DNA of 33,437 bases from CAIJMI01 sp043798445 (lineage in GTDB: Bacteria; Patescibacteriota; Microgenomatia; UBA10105; UBA927), in the NCBI GenBank assembly GCA_043798445.1, contig JAZDOQ010000024.1, forward strand, positions 1-33,437, in the 5' to 3' direction. Made by a program: the position numbers and the translations under genes. Shown one piece after another: positions 22,766 to 29,988 of this stretch (position 1 is its first letter; every line of letters begins with the position of its first letter). A model generated the notes under the pieces. It saw nothing but the letters and a program-made list of their open reading frames with translations. It ran no database searches and had not been told where the DNA came from.

Positions 22766-25621
22766 ATGAAATCGCTTACAATAACCGATAGCGGTGAAAA
22801 AACATCAATTCCTCAGGCAGAACACGATGTGTTGTCGTTTTGGGATGATACGCACGCATTTGAAACATCAATTTCCTCGCGTCCGGAAGGAAAACGATAT
22901 GTATTTTATGATGGACCGCCGTTTGCAACCGGTCTTCCTCATTATGGTCACATATTAGCCTCAACGATTAAGGATGTTATCCCCCGGTATTTTACGATGA
23001 AAGGATATCGTGTTGACCGGGTATGGGGATGGGATTGTCACGGGATACCAATCGAGAACATAGTTGAAAAAGAGCTTGGACTAAAAGGCGGAAAAAAAGG
23101 TATTGAAGGCTTAGGAATTGATACGTTTAATGATGCTTGCCGATCGGCAATTTTACGCTTTGATACAGAGTGGGAAAAAGTGATTAGACGGATTGGGAGA
23201 TGGGTAGATTTCAAGCATTCGTATAAAACGATGGACAAAACGTATATGGAGTCGGTGTGGTGGGCCTTTAAGTCATTGTGGGACAAAGGCTTTGTGTATG
23301 AAGGGCGGAAAGTAATTTTGTATTGTCCACGGTGTGCAACACCACTCTCAAATTTTGAAATAGCCATGGACAATAGCTACAAAGATGTTGATGAGCCATC
23401 AACGACGTATAAATTTAAAGTGGTAGGCGAGAAAGATACGTACCTTCTTGCATGGTCAACAACCCCATGGAATAAACTGGTAACAACAGGGCTTGCTGTT
23501 AATCCTAACCTTACTTATGTTTATGTGAAGCAAGGAACGGAAACATACATAGTGGTTGAAACAAGGATTTCAATCCTAAACGATGCCCCGTATGAAATAG
23601 TGAAAAAGGTAACAGGCTCAGATCTTCACGGCATAATATATGAACCACTTTACGATTTTTATCCAAACCGTACAAAAGACGAACAGGCGTTCATTGTTGT
23701 TGTAGATGATTACGTGACGGCCTCAGAAGGAACAGGAATTGTCACTCTTGCTGTGTATGGAGAAGAGGATTACCGCGTGATGAAAAAACACCATATTCAG
23801 CTTGCGGAGCATGTTGACTCAGAAGGGAAGCTGAAAAAAGAAGTTACACCCTGGGCTGGTATGTATATATTAAAAGCAAACTCGTTAATCGATGAAGACC
23901 TCATGAAACGAGGCCTTATATATAAGGAAGAACATGTACTACACAATGTTCCTACGTGCTATCGATGTGAAACTCGTCTGTATTATGCGCCAATTCCCGC
24001 CTGGTTTATTGATGTACAAAAAATGAAAACAGATTTAATCAGACAAAATAAGAACATCAATTGGTATCCCGGGTATTTAAAAGAGGGAAGATTTGGAAAA
24101 GGACTTGAACAAGCGCCTGACTGGAATATTTCACGAAGTAGATATTGGGGCACACCCATGCCTGTTTGGATTCATGAAAACAGTGATAAAACAGTGATAA
24201 CGCGTATCGTTGGTTCTCTTGAAGAATTACAGAAATGGGCGATCAATCCTTTACAAGTTGCAGGGTTAACGGACATCCACAGAGAGTTTTTGGATGATAT
24301 TGAAGTGTGGGTGGATGATAAAAAAACAATAAAAGGAAAACGAATTCCTGAGGTATTTGATTGTTGGGTTGAATCAGGAAGCATGCCGTATGCTTCAATT
24401 CATTATCCGTTTGAAAATAAGACAGAATTTGAATCTACGCACCCTGCCCAATTTATTTCGGAGTATATAGCGCAAACACGTGCATGGTTTTATACACTCC
24501 ACGTTATGTCCGTTGGATTATTTGGGTCTCATACGTTTGAAAATGCTGTGACTAGCGGAACCATTCTTGCTGAAGATGGCACAAAAATGAGCAAATCAAA
24601 AAATAATTTTCCGGATCCTTCGCTCGTATTTGAAAAATACGGCGTTGATGCATTACGGTTTTATCTCATGGGTTCTGTCGTCATGAAAGCGGAGAATATA
24701 AATTTTTCTGAAAACGGCGTCAAGGAGGTATATCAGAAAATTATTAATATTCTTTGGAATGTGTTTAGTTTTTATTACATGTATAAAGAGACGGGTGAAG
24801 AAATCGTTGAGCCGAAACCTACACACATTCTTGATCGGTGGATGGTAAGCAAAACAAATATGCTTATCCGTGATGGTACGAATGCATTTGATGGGTATGA
24901 TACGGTTCTTGCATGTCGAAAAATCAGTGAATATATTGATGCGCTATCAACCTGGTATTTGCGAAGAAGTAGAGACCGGATCCGTCAGGATAAAAACGCA
25001 CGGAGCTGTTGCGGATGGATGCTGCGGGAACTGGTGAAAGTAATGGCACCGATAACACCGTTTATCACCGAACGGATATATCAGAATTTAGTTTCCGGTA
25101 CTGTGTCAATTCATCTTGCATCATGGCCATCGTACGCTGCATCAGCAATTGATGAGGACCTTGAGAAAGCAATGACTGATGTTCGCGCGGTAGTTGAAAA
25201 GATTCATGCAAAACGGAAAGAGTTAATGATTCCCGTACGGCAACCGTTACGGACCGCAACCATTACAGGAACATCCATGCATTTTTCGGAAGACCTTATT
25301 GATGTTATAAAAGAGGAAACAAATATTAAAACCGTAGTCTTTGAGACGACAAAACAAGATACCAATGATATATGCGTTGTTCTTGACACAGCGTTAACAC
25401 CTGAACTTATCGAAGAGGGGAAGATGCGGGAGCTGATACGAAAAATTCAAGTATTGCGGAAAGAACGTGCATGTGCCGTGTCCGATGAAATCAATGTGCA
25501 GGTACCGGAAATCTATAAAGGTCTTTCTCAGACGTTACTTGAAAAGATAAAAAAAGAAACAGTAGCAAAGGACATTATATGGGGAGAAACACTCGATATA
25601 ACGATAGTCTCGCAATCATAA
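22766..25621 (+). CDS. ileS: Isoleucyl-tRNA synthetase (archaeal/eukaryotic-like type)
   Basis: A 951-aa class I synthetase charging tRNA-Ile. The HIGH motif is HYGH (59-62) in GLPHYGHILAS, and the KMSKS motif is GTKMSKSKN (Lys607-Ser611). WDCHGIPIENIVEKELG, the IGRWVDF segment and TYMESVWWAFKSLW match the second, eukaryote/archaea-like IleRS group rather than the E. coli type. Members of this group are often mupirocin-insensitive, though that cannot be judged here. Zinc-type Cys pairs are seen in YCPRCATPLS and PTCYRCE. The editing domain lies between these and the bacterial C-terminal zinc finger is absent. The 3' end overlaps rodA by 43 nt. Confidence 0.95.
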   Translation: MKSLTITDSGEKTSIPQAEHDVLSFWDDTHAFETSISSRPEGKRYVFYDGPPFATGLPHYGHILASTIKDVIPRYFTMKGYRVDRVWGWDCHGIPIENIVEKELGLKGGKKGIEGLGIDTFNDACRSAILRFDTEWEKVIRRIGRWVDFKHSYKTMDKTYMESVWWAFKSLWDKGFVYEGRKVILYCPRCATPLSNFEIAMDNSYKDVDEPSTTYKFKVVGEKDTYLLAWSTTPWNKLVTTGLAVNPNLTYVYVKQGTETYIVVETRISILNDAPYEIVKKVTGSDLHGIIYEPLYDFYPNRTKDEQAFIVVVDDYVTASEGTGIVTLAVYGEEDYRVMKKHHIQLAEHVDSEGKLKKEVTPWAGMYILKANSLIDEDLMKRGLIYKEEHVLHNVPTCYRCETRLYYAPIPAWFIDVQKMKTDLIRQNKNINWYPGYLKEGRFGKGLEQAPDWNISRSRYWGTPMPVWIHENSDKTVITRIVGSLEELQKWAINPLQVAGLTDIHREFLDDIEVWVDDKKTIKGKRIPEVFDCWVESGSMPYASIHYPFENKTEFESTHPAQFISEYIAQTRAWFYTLHVMSVGLFGSHTFENAVTSGTILAEDGTKMSKSKNNFPDPSLVFEKYGVDALRFYLMGSVVMKAENINFSENGVKEVYQKIINILWNVFSFYYMYKETGEEIVEPKPTHILDRWMVSKTNMLIRDGTNAFDGYDTVLACRKISEYIDALSTWYLRRSRDRIRQDKNARSCCGWMLRELVKVMAPITPFITERIYQNLVSGTVSIHLASWPSYAASAIDEDLEKAMTDVRAVVEKIHAKRKELMIPVRQPLRTATITGTSMHFSEDLIDVIKEETNIKTVVFETTKQDTNDICVVLDTALTPELIEEGKMRELIRKIQVLRKERACAVSDEINVQVPEIYKGLSQTLLEKIKKETVAKDIIWGETLDITIVSQS

Positions 25622-26640
25622 TCCTCATTTTACTGTCCTCGTTTGGATTATTTTTACTCCTAACGATTAATATGTCGTTGTTTTGGCAGCAACTTTTTTA
25701 TGTTGTACTAGGCGCAGGACTTTTCTTTTTTATATCGAAGGTTGACGTTCTCATATTTCGATGGTTTGCACCGGTTGGGTATGTAATAGGTAATCTTTTT
25801 TTGCTGTCCTCCTATCTTGGTCCTACGATTCGTGGAGCAAAACGGTGGATTGTAATTGGAGGAAGTCAGATACAACCGTCTGAACTTGTGAAACCGTTAC
25901 TGCTCTTTATTTTTGCATATTTTATTACAAAATACCCGCCAAAAAAGCTGAAAGCAATACTATTTCATGTAGGACTTTTTATTGTTCCTTTCTTCTTTAT
26001 ATTTCGTCAACCTGATTTGGGAACAAGTTTAGTATATGCGGCGATGTGGCTTGCGATGATGGTAATGGGAGGATTGCCGTTACCTCTGTTGTTTGGCGGA
26101 GTCGGCATTGGTGTTGCAGGATTACCACTGATATGGCGACTTCTGGCTGACTATCAAAAATCTCGTATTTTTACATTTCTTGATCCGTTAAGTGATCCGA
26201 GAGGTTCTGGATATAATGCGATTCAAGCAATGATTGCTGTCGGAAGCGGAGAATTCTTTGGGAGGGGTTTGGGCTTGGGAACACAAAGTCATCTGCGGTT
26301 CCTGCCGGAGTATTTTACTGATTTTATGTTTGCAACGCTTGTTGAGGAACTTGGATTTGTTGGGGGAGCCTTGCTTCTTGTGTTGTATGGCGTGTTGTTG
26401 TGGAGATTATTGAAGCCGCTCATAGCTGGTGTTATTCATGACAGACTCGCCGTGATTTACACCATTGGACTGTTTACTATGCTGCTCACCCAAATTGTCA
26501 TAAATAGCGGTATGAATATGGGAATCCTGCCGGTCACCGGTATTACGTTACCGCTTGTTTCCTATGGAGGCAGCTCGATTCTTTCAATAGCCATTTCATT
26601 CGGCATCCTTTGGGCAATTGCATTTGAAGACTCGCACTGA
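25579..26640 (+). CDS. rodA: SEDS elongation glycosyltransferase RodA
   Basis: A 353-aa membrane protein with about ten helices. SEDS motifs are GAKRWIVIGGSQIQPSE, RQPDLGTSLVYA, FLDPLSDPRGSGYN, AIAVGSGEFFGRGLG-type text (residues MIAVGSGEFFGRGLG), LPEYFTDFMFATLVEELG with the catalytic-type Asp, and TLPLVSYGGSS. The shorter N-terminus and the EYFTDFMFA motif favour RodA over FtsW, and FtsW is already present at 10619. It would synthesise side-wall peptidoglycan with a class B PBP not seen here. The start lies 43 nt inside ileS, so the two are probably cotranscribed. Confidence 0.88.
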   Translation: MGRNTRYNDSLAIIILILLSSFGLFLLLTINMSLFWQQLFYVVLGAGLFFFISKVDVLIFRWFAPVGYVIGNLFLLSSYLGPTIRGAKRWIVIGGSQIQPSELVKPLLLFIFAYFITKYPPKKLKAILFHVGLFIVPFFFIFRQPDLGTSLVYAAMWLAMMVMGGLPLPLLFGGVGIGVAGLPLIWRLLADYQKSRIFTFLDPLSDPRGSGYNAIQAMIAVGSGEFFGRGLGLGTQSHLRFLPEYFTDFMFATLVEELGFVGGALLLVLYGVLLWRLLKPLIAGVIHDRLAVIYTIGLFTMLLTQIVINSGMNMGILPVTGITLPLVSYGGSSILSIAISFGILWAIAFEDSH

Positions 26641-26646
26641 TACAAT
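26618..26646 (+). promoter_or_regulatory. Promoter of the rplU operon
   Basis: TTGCAT (26618-26623) and TACAAT (26641-26646) are 17 nt apart. TGA of the rodA stop codon supplies the TG-n extension. The -10 box ends 7 nt before the rplU ATG, predicting a leaderless mRNA. Confidence 0.5.
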
Positions 26647-26653
26647 ATCACTC

Positions 26654-26962
26654 ATGTTTGCGGTCGTAGAAATATCAGGAAAGCAGTATATTGCAACTCC
26701 CGGAGAGACGATTATCGTTGACCGGATTGATGGGAAAGATGGCGAAACGGTTACGTTTGACCGCGTGTTTCTCGTATCCGATGAGAAAAAGGTTACTGTT
26801 GGTACACCCGTTGTTAAAGGCGCAAAAGTGACGGTAAAAATAACAAAACAAGGAAAAGGTGAAAAATTGGAAGTGAGACGATATAAACACAAGGTACGGT
26901 ATAGAAAACACATCGGATTCAGAGCGCATGAGACAAAACTTGAAATCGTCTCAATAGGATAA
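26654..26962 (+). CDS. rplU: 50S ribosomal protein bL21
   Basis: A 102-aa protein typical of L21: it begins MFAVVEISGKQYIATPGETI, continues DGETVTFDRVFLVSDE and GTPVVKGAKVTVKI, and ends with the basic, RNA-binding KVRYRKHIGFRAHETKLEI, matching the conserved RRKGHRQ-x-x-T region. The ATG at 26654 gives the normal N-terminus; an ATG at 26618 would overlap rodA. It is first of the rplU - methyltransferase - rpmA set. Confidence 0.95.
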   Translation: MFAVVEISGKQYIATPGETIIVDRIDGKDGETVTFDRVFLVSDEKKVTVGTPVVKGAKVTVKITKQGKGEKLEVRRYKHKVRYRKHIGFRAHETKLEIVSIG

Positions 26963-26968
26963 AATTCC

Positions 26969-28126
26969 ATGACCTCACGATTATTTTTTTTCGGCCGAAC
27001 CCCCGAGCTATCGTTAACTGAACTTCATATGTTTGCACCATCTGCTGTTATGGTGAGTCAGGATATTGCGCGTGTTGATGAAGACGTCGTCGTTGACGGT
27101 ATTGTTGCATCAGACGAAACACTCATTACTCTTCTTGGTGGAACCATAAAAATTGCTTCATTAGTTACTACTGTTTCCGAATTACATTCTACAGAACTTG
27201 TGAAGTGGCTTCTTCACACGAATGAAGAAAAACGGATAACGTTTGGATTAAGCGGATATGGAGTGACGATATCAGTCATTAAGAATTTGGTAGCGGAAAT
27301 GAAGGATTTGTTTGTGTCATCCAATATCAGCGCCCGTTTTGTCCTCCCCCGTGAAGGAAACATTGTTTCATCGGTTGCGATTGAAAAAGAGCACGTTGAG
27401 GAATTGGTTCTTATCCGGCATGGAGACGAATACATTGTCGGAAAAACAACCTGTGTGCAGCCATTTGAATCATGGAGCAGACGAGATTATGATAGGCCGT
27501 ATGCCGATCCAAAAGCCGGAATGCTGCCGCCAAAGGTTTCGCGAATGGTGGTAAACATTGCACTTGGAGCTGACAGTCGGGGCAAAACACTACTTGATCC
27601 ATTTTGCGGTATGGGAACCATTCTTGGTGAAGCAATGCTTCGGGGTGTAAATGTACTTGGGAGTGATCTTGATGAGGAAGTAATAACAAAAGCAAAAAAA
27701 AATATGTCGTGGTTAATTCAAGAATATGATATGAAGACAAATGCCCGACTTTTTGTTTCCGACGCTGCAAATGTGGCGAAGGAATTGGGTATTGTTCGCA
27801 TCGACGCGGTCGTAACAGAACCATTTATGGGCACGTCAAGAATTGGTGAAGGAAAAATATCAAAGCCGGATGAGATTGCAAATATAGTGAAAGGCCTTGA
27901 TAAATTATATATAGGATGTTTGAGACAATGGGCGTTAATTCTCAAACCAAGAGGCATTGTCGTGATGGCAATCCCGTCCTTTTCTGTTGGCGGCAGGGTC
28001 TATAGTGTGAAAAAAGCTGTTGACACCTGTGAAAACCTTGGATATACTAAGCTCCTAGGTCCAATCACATACGGCAGACCGCATGCGATTGTTCAAAGAA
28101 ACTTTTTTATATTTCAAAAAAACTAA
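26969..28126 (+). CDS. Trm11/TrmG10-like RNA N2-guanosine methyltransferase
   Basis: A 385-aa protein with a weakly conserved N-terminal half (possibly a THUMP-like region, about residues 1-165) and a C-terminal Rossmann-fold SAM methyltransferase. Visible motifs are DYDRPYADPKAGMLPPKVSR (the Trm11-type linker), TLLDPFCGMGTILGEAMLRG (SAM motif I, 207-226), LGSDLDE, and VVTEPFMG (motif IV, 281-288). Motif IV is normally D/N-PP-Y/F; here it is TEPF. By family it may methylate G10 of tRNA, but the substrate is inferred. It sits 6 nt after rplU and 2 nt before rpmA, a place commonly filled by the Prp protease gene in Firmicutes. Confidence 0.78.
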   Translation: MTSRLFFFGRTPELSLTELHMFAPSAVMVSQDIARVDEDVVVDGIVASDETLITLLGGTIKIASLVTTVSELHSTELVKWLLHTNEEKRITFGLSGYGVTISVIKNLVAEMKDLFVSSNISARFVLPREGNIVSSVAIEKEHVEELVLIRHGDEYIVGKTTCVQPFESWSRRDYDRPYADPKAGMLPPKVSRMVVNIALGADSRGKTLLDPFCGMGTILGEAMLRGVNVLGSDLDEEVITKAKKNMSWLIQEYDMKTNARLFVSDAANVAKELGIVRIDAVVTEPFMGTSRIGEGKISKPDEIANIVKGLDKLYIGCLRQWALILKPRGIVVMAIPSFSVGGRVYSVKKAVDTCENLGYTKLLGPITYGRPHAIVQRNFFIFQKN

Positions 28127-28128
28127 GT

Positions 28129-28380
28129 ATGGCACACGTAAAAGCAGGAGGAGTTGCAAAAGGAAATAAGGATTCAGTATCCAAACGATTGGGTACAAAA
28201 ATCTATGGCGGTCAAATTGCGAAGCCTGGTAACATTCTCATTCGTCAAAAAGGAACAAAAATTTATCCGGGATTAAATGTCATGATGGGGAGAGATTTTA
28301 CAATCGCCTCCCTCATTAAAGGTGTTGTACAATTCGGCTTAAAAAAAGGTAAAAAAATAGTTTCTGTTCTGCCCGCCTGA
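28129..28380 (+). CDS. rpmA: 50S ribosomal protein bL27
   Basis: An 83-aa protein with the L27 pattern: MAHVKAGGVAKGNKDSVSKR, LGTKIYGGQIAKPGNILIRQ, KGTKIYPGLNVMMGRDFTI. The N-terminal arm reaches the peptidyl-transferase centre in known ribosomes. There is no cleavable N-terminal extension of the kind removed by Prp in Firmicutes, agreeing with the absence of a prp gene here. The normally conserved GGS-x-x-NGRDS is diverged to GGVAKGNKDS. It ends in TGA. Confidence 0.95.
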   Translation: MAHVKAGGVAKGNKDSVSKRLGTKIYGGQIAKPGNILIRQKGTKIYPGLNVMMGRDFTIASLIKGVVQFGLKKGKKIVSVLPA

Positions 28381-28390
28381 AAGGGTAGCA

Positions 28391-29203
28391 ATGGCTGATT
28401 CACAACAAATCCTGCATCTTGATATTGATTTAATTCAACCGAACCCATTACAGCCCCGTGGACTTATAGCGCCGGAGGGACTTGCAGACCTTGTTGCTTC
28501 AATAAAAGAACACGGCATTATAGAACCTTTAGTTGTCGCCAAAACTCCCGCAGGATATCAGATTATCGCTGGAGAGAGGCGCTGGCGCGCATCAAAACTC
28601 GCCGGCTTAAGTACCGTACCTATTGTTATTAAAGAAACAACTGCAAAAGGCATGCTCGAGCTTGCCATCGTTGAGAATGTGCAGCGCGAAGATCTTAATC
28701 CGATTGAACGTGCACAGGCATTCCAACGCTTAATTGAAGAATTTGGTCTGACGGTCACAGAAATTGCAAAACGCGTTTCAAAAAGTGAATCCTATGTCTC
28801 AAACACTATGCGCCTTTTAGGACTTCCAGATGCCATTAAAGACGGCCTTGTGTCCCAAGCGATATCAGAAGGGCATGCCAGGGCAATTGCAGGACTTACC
28901 GACGTAAAACTCATGGTTGAGGCATATAAAACCATTTTGTCAGAAAATGCATCAGTGAGACGCGCTGAAGACTTAGCCAGGCGGTTAAAAATGCAAAATG
29001 GCGGTCAGAATAAAACGTCAAAAGTAGAACGAATTCATAGCGATGAACTTGATGGTATGGCAAAAGATATGGCACAAGCAGTTAGTGGGCTCGTCAAGAT
29101 CACCCAATCAAAGGTAGAAGCACGAGTGGTGTTCGTTATCAGAGGAAATCTTGAAACAACGAGTCTTATCCTTAAAAAAGTCCGTCAGAAGCTTACTTCC
29201 TAA
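28391..29203 (+). CDS. parB: ParB/Spo0J family chromosome partition protein
   Basis: A 270-aa CTP-dependent DNA clamp. The N-terminal ParB/Srx domain has NPLQPRG, IAGERRWRASKLAG (GERRWRA at 61-67) and ENVQREDLNPIERAQAF (95-111). A helix-turn-helix (about 121-143, VTEIAKRVSKSESYVSNTMR) and a shorter C-terminal dimerisation region follow. It would load at parS sites for origin segregation. parA is not adjacent, and I did not see a canonical parS palindrome in the window. AAAGGG precedes the ATG. The 3' end overlaps lepB (convergent) by 4 nt. Confidence 0.92.
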   Translation: MADSQQILHLDIDLIQPNPLQPRGLIAPEGLADLVASIKEHGIIEPLVVAKTPAGYQIIAGERRWRASKLAGLSTVPIVIKETTAKGMLELAIVENVQREDLNPIERAQAFQRLIEEFGLTVTEIAKRVSKSESYVSNTMRLLGLPDAIKDGLVSQAISEGHARAIAGLTDVKLMVEAYKTILSENASVRRAEDLARRLKMQNGGQNKTSKVERIHSDELDGMAKDMAQAVSGLVKITQSKVEARVVFVIRGNLETTSLILKKVRQKLTS

Positions 29204-29763
29204 AATCCGTAATCAACAGAAGGAATCACCCAGAACTTATTTGCCGGCCAATAACGGAATAATCCTTGTCCGATGAAATCCTCTATTGGTATTGGGCCGA
29301 ATTCCCTTGAATCTGAGCTATGGGGACGATTATCACCGCTAACGAAATACTTCCCCTCTGGGACAGTGGTGTCTTCACCTTCTTTTAAGAATGATCCGGC
29401 TGACGTGTAGACGTCTTTTCCGATATACGGTTCTTCAAGTTTAGTGCCGTTTATATAATACGTGCTGTTTTTAAGAAGTATTGTTTCTCCCGGAAGTCCG
29501 ATGACCCGTTTAATATAATCAATTTCCTTGTTTGTTGGTGATTTAAAAATAACAACGTCACCGCGTTTCGGTGCATGGAGTTTATACACAATTTTACTCG
29601 TTATCAGTAGTTCTTTGTCATAAAACGTTGGAAACATAGATTGTCCGTTAATTTCCTGTGGAGAGAAGAGAAAGAGATAAACCATTACAAGCATAGCGAG
29701 AAACACAACAATGCCTTGCATGAAATCGAAAAAAGCAGCAATGAGTCGTTTAATGCTGTTCAT
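29200..29763 (-). CDS. lepB: Signal peptidase I
   Basis: A 187-aa membrane-anchored Ser-Lys protease that removes signal peptides from secreted proteins. One N-terminal transmembrane helix (about 15-34) is followed by NGQSMFPTF with the catalytic Ser42, DYIKRVIGLPGE with Lys85, and SGDNRPHSSDSREFGPIP (the conserved GDN-x-x-x-S-x-DSR box). It lies convergent to parB with overlapping stop codons and divergent from the tRNA-guaA unit. The secreted hydrolase at the right edge is a plausible client. Confidence 0.95.
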   Translation of the reverse strand: MNSIKRLIAAFFDFMQGIVVFLAMLVMVYLFLFSPQEINGQSMFPTFYDKELLITSKIVYKLHAPKRGDVVIFKSPTNKEIDYIKRVIGLPGETILLKNSTYYINGTKLEEPYIGKDVYTSAGSFLKEGEDTTVPEGKYFVSGDNRPHSSDSREFGPIPIEDFIGQGLFRYWPANKFWVIPSVDYGF

Positions 29764-29790
29764 AAAATGGGATTTTTGAGCCTTCTTCTA

Positions 29791-29799
29791 TGATATAAT
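29791..29799 (+). promoter_or_regulatory. Extended -10 promoter of the tRNA-Val/guaA unit
   Basis: TGATATAAT (TG-n-TATAAT) lies in the divergent gap between lepB and the tRNA. Transcription would start near 29806, giving about 105 nt of structured leader before the tRNA. The same AT-rich core read on the other strand could serve lepB. Confidence 0.5.
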
Positions 29800-29831
29800 G
29801 TGTAGGTCTTTTGAACAAGGGCAAAAAGAAA

Positions 29832-29881
29832 GGGCGTATAGCTTCCGGCAGAGCCGGATCAGGCTTCGCCTGACAGCTGGT
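29832..29881 (+). other. Duplicated tRNA-Val 5' end split by a 30-nt double hairpin
   Basis: GGGCGTATAGCT (29832-29843) followed by CAGCTGGT (29874-29881) reproduces the first 20 nt of the tRNA-Val gene that starts at 29912. The two parts are separated by exactly 30 nt (29844-29873) that fold into two adjacent 6-bp hairpins: TCCGGC/GCCGGA with loop AGA, and TCAGGC/GCCTGA with loop TTC. The rest of the tRNA is missing. It looks like a degenerate tRNA copy carrying a small inserted element, or a structured leader derived from one. Confidence 0.6.
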
Positions 29882-29911
29882 TCCGGAATATAGGTTTACA
29901 ATAATAATGTG

Positions 29912-29984
29912 GGGCGTATAGCTCAGCTGGTAGAGCGTTTCATTGACATTGAAAAGGTCTCAGGTTCAAGTCCTGATACGCCCA
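29912..29984 (+). tRNA. tRNA-Val (anticodon GAC)
   Basis: A 73-nt cloverleaf. The acceptor stem GGGCGTA pairs with TACGCCC (29977-29983), the D-stem GCTC with GAGC, and the anticodon stem TTTCA with TGAAA around the loop TTGACAT (anticodon GAC, reading GUC/GUU). The T-stem TCAGG pairs with CCTGA around TTCAAGT. The discriminator is A29984. The following bases are CCT, so CCA is not fully encoded and must be added after transcription. The 3' end lies 4 nt before the guaA start codon. Confidence 0.95.
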
Positions 29985-29988
29985 CCTT

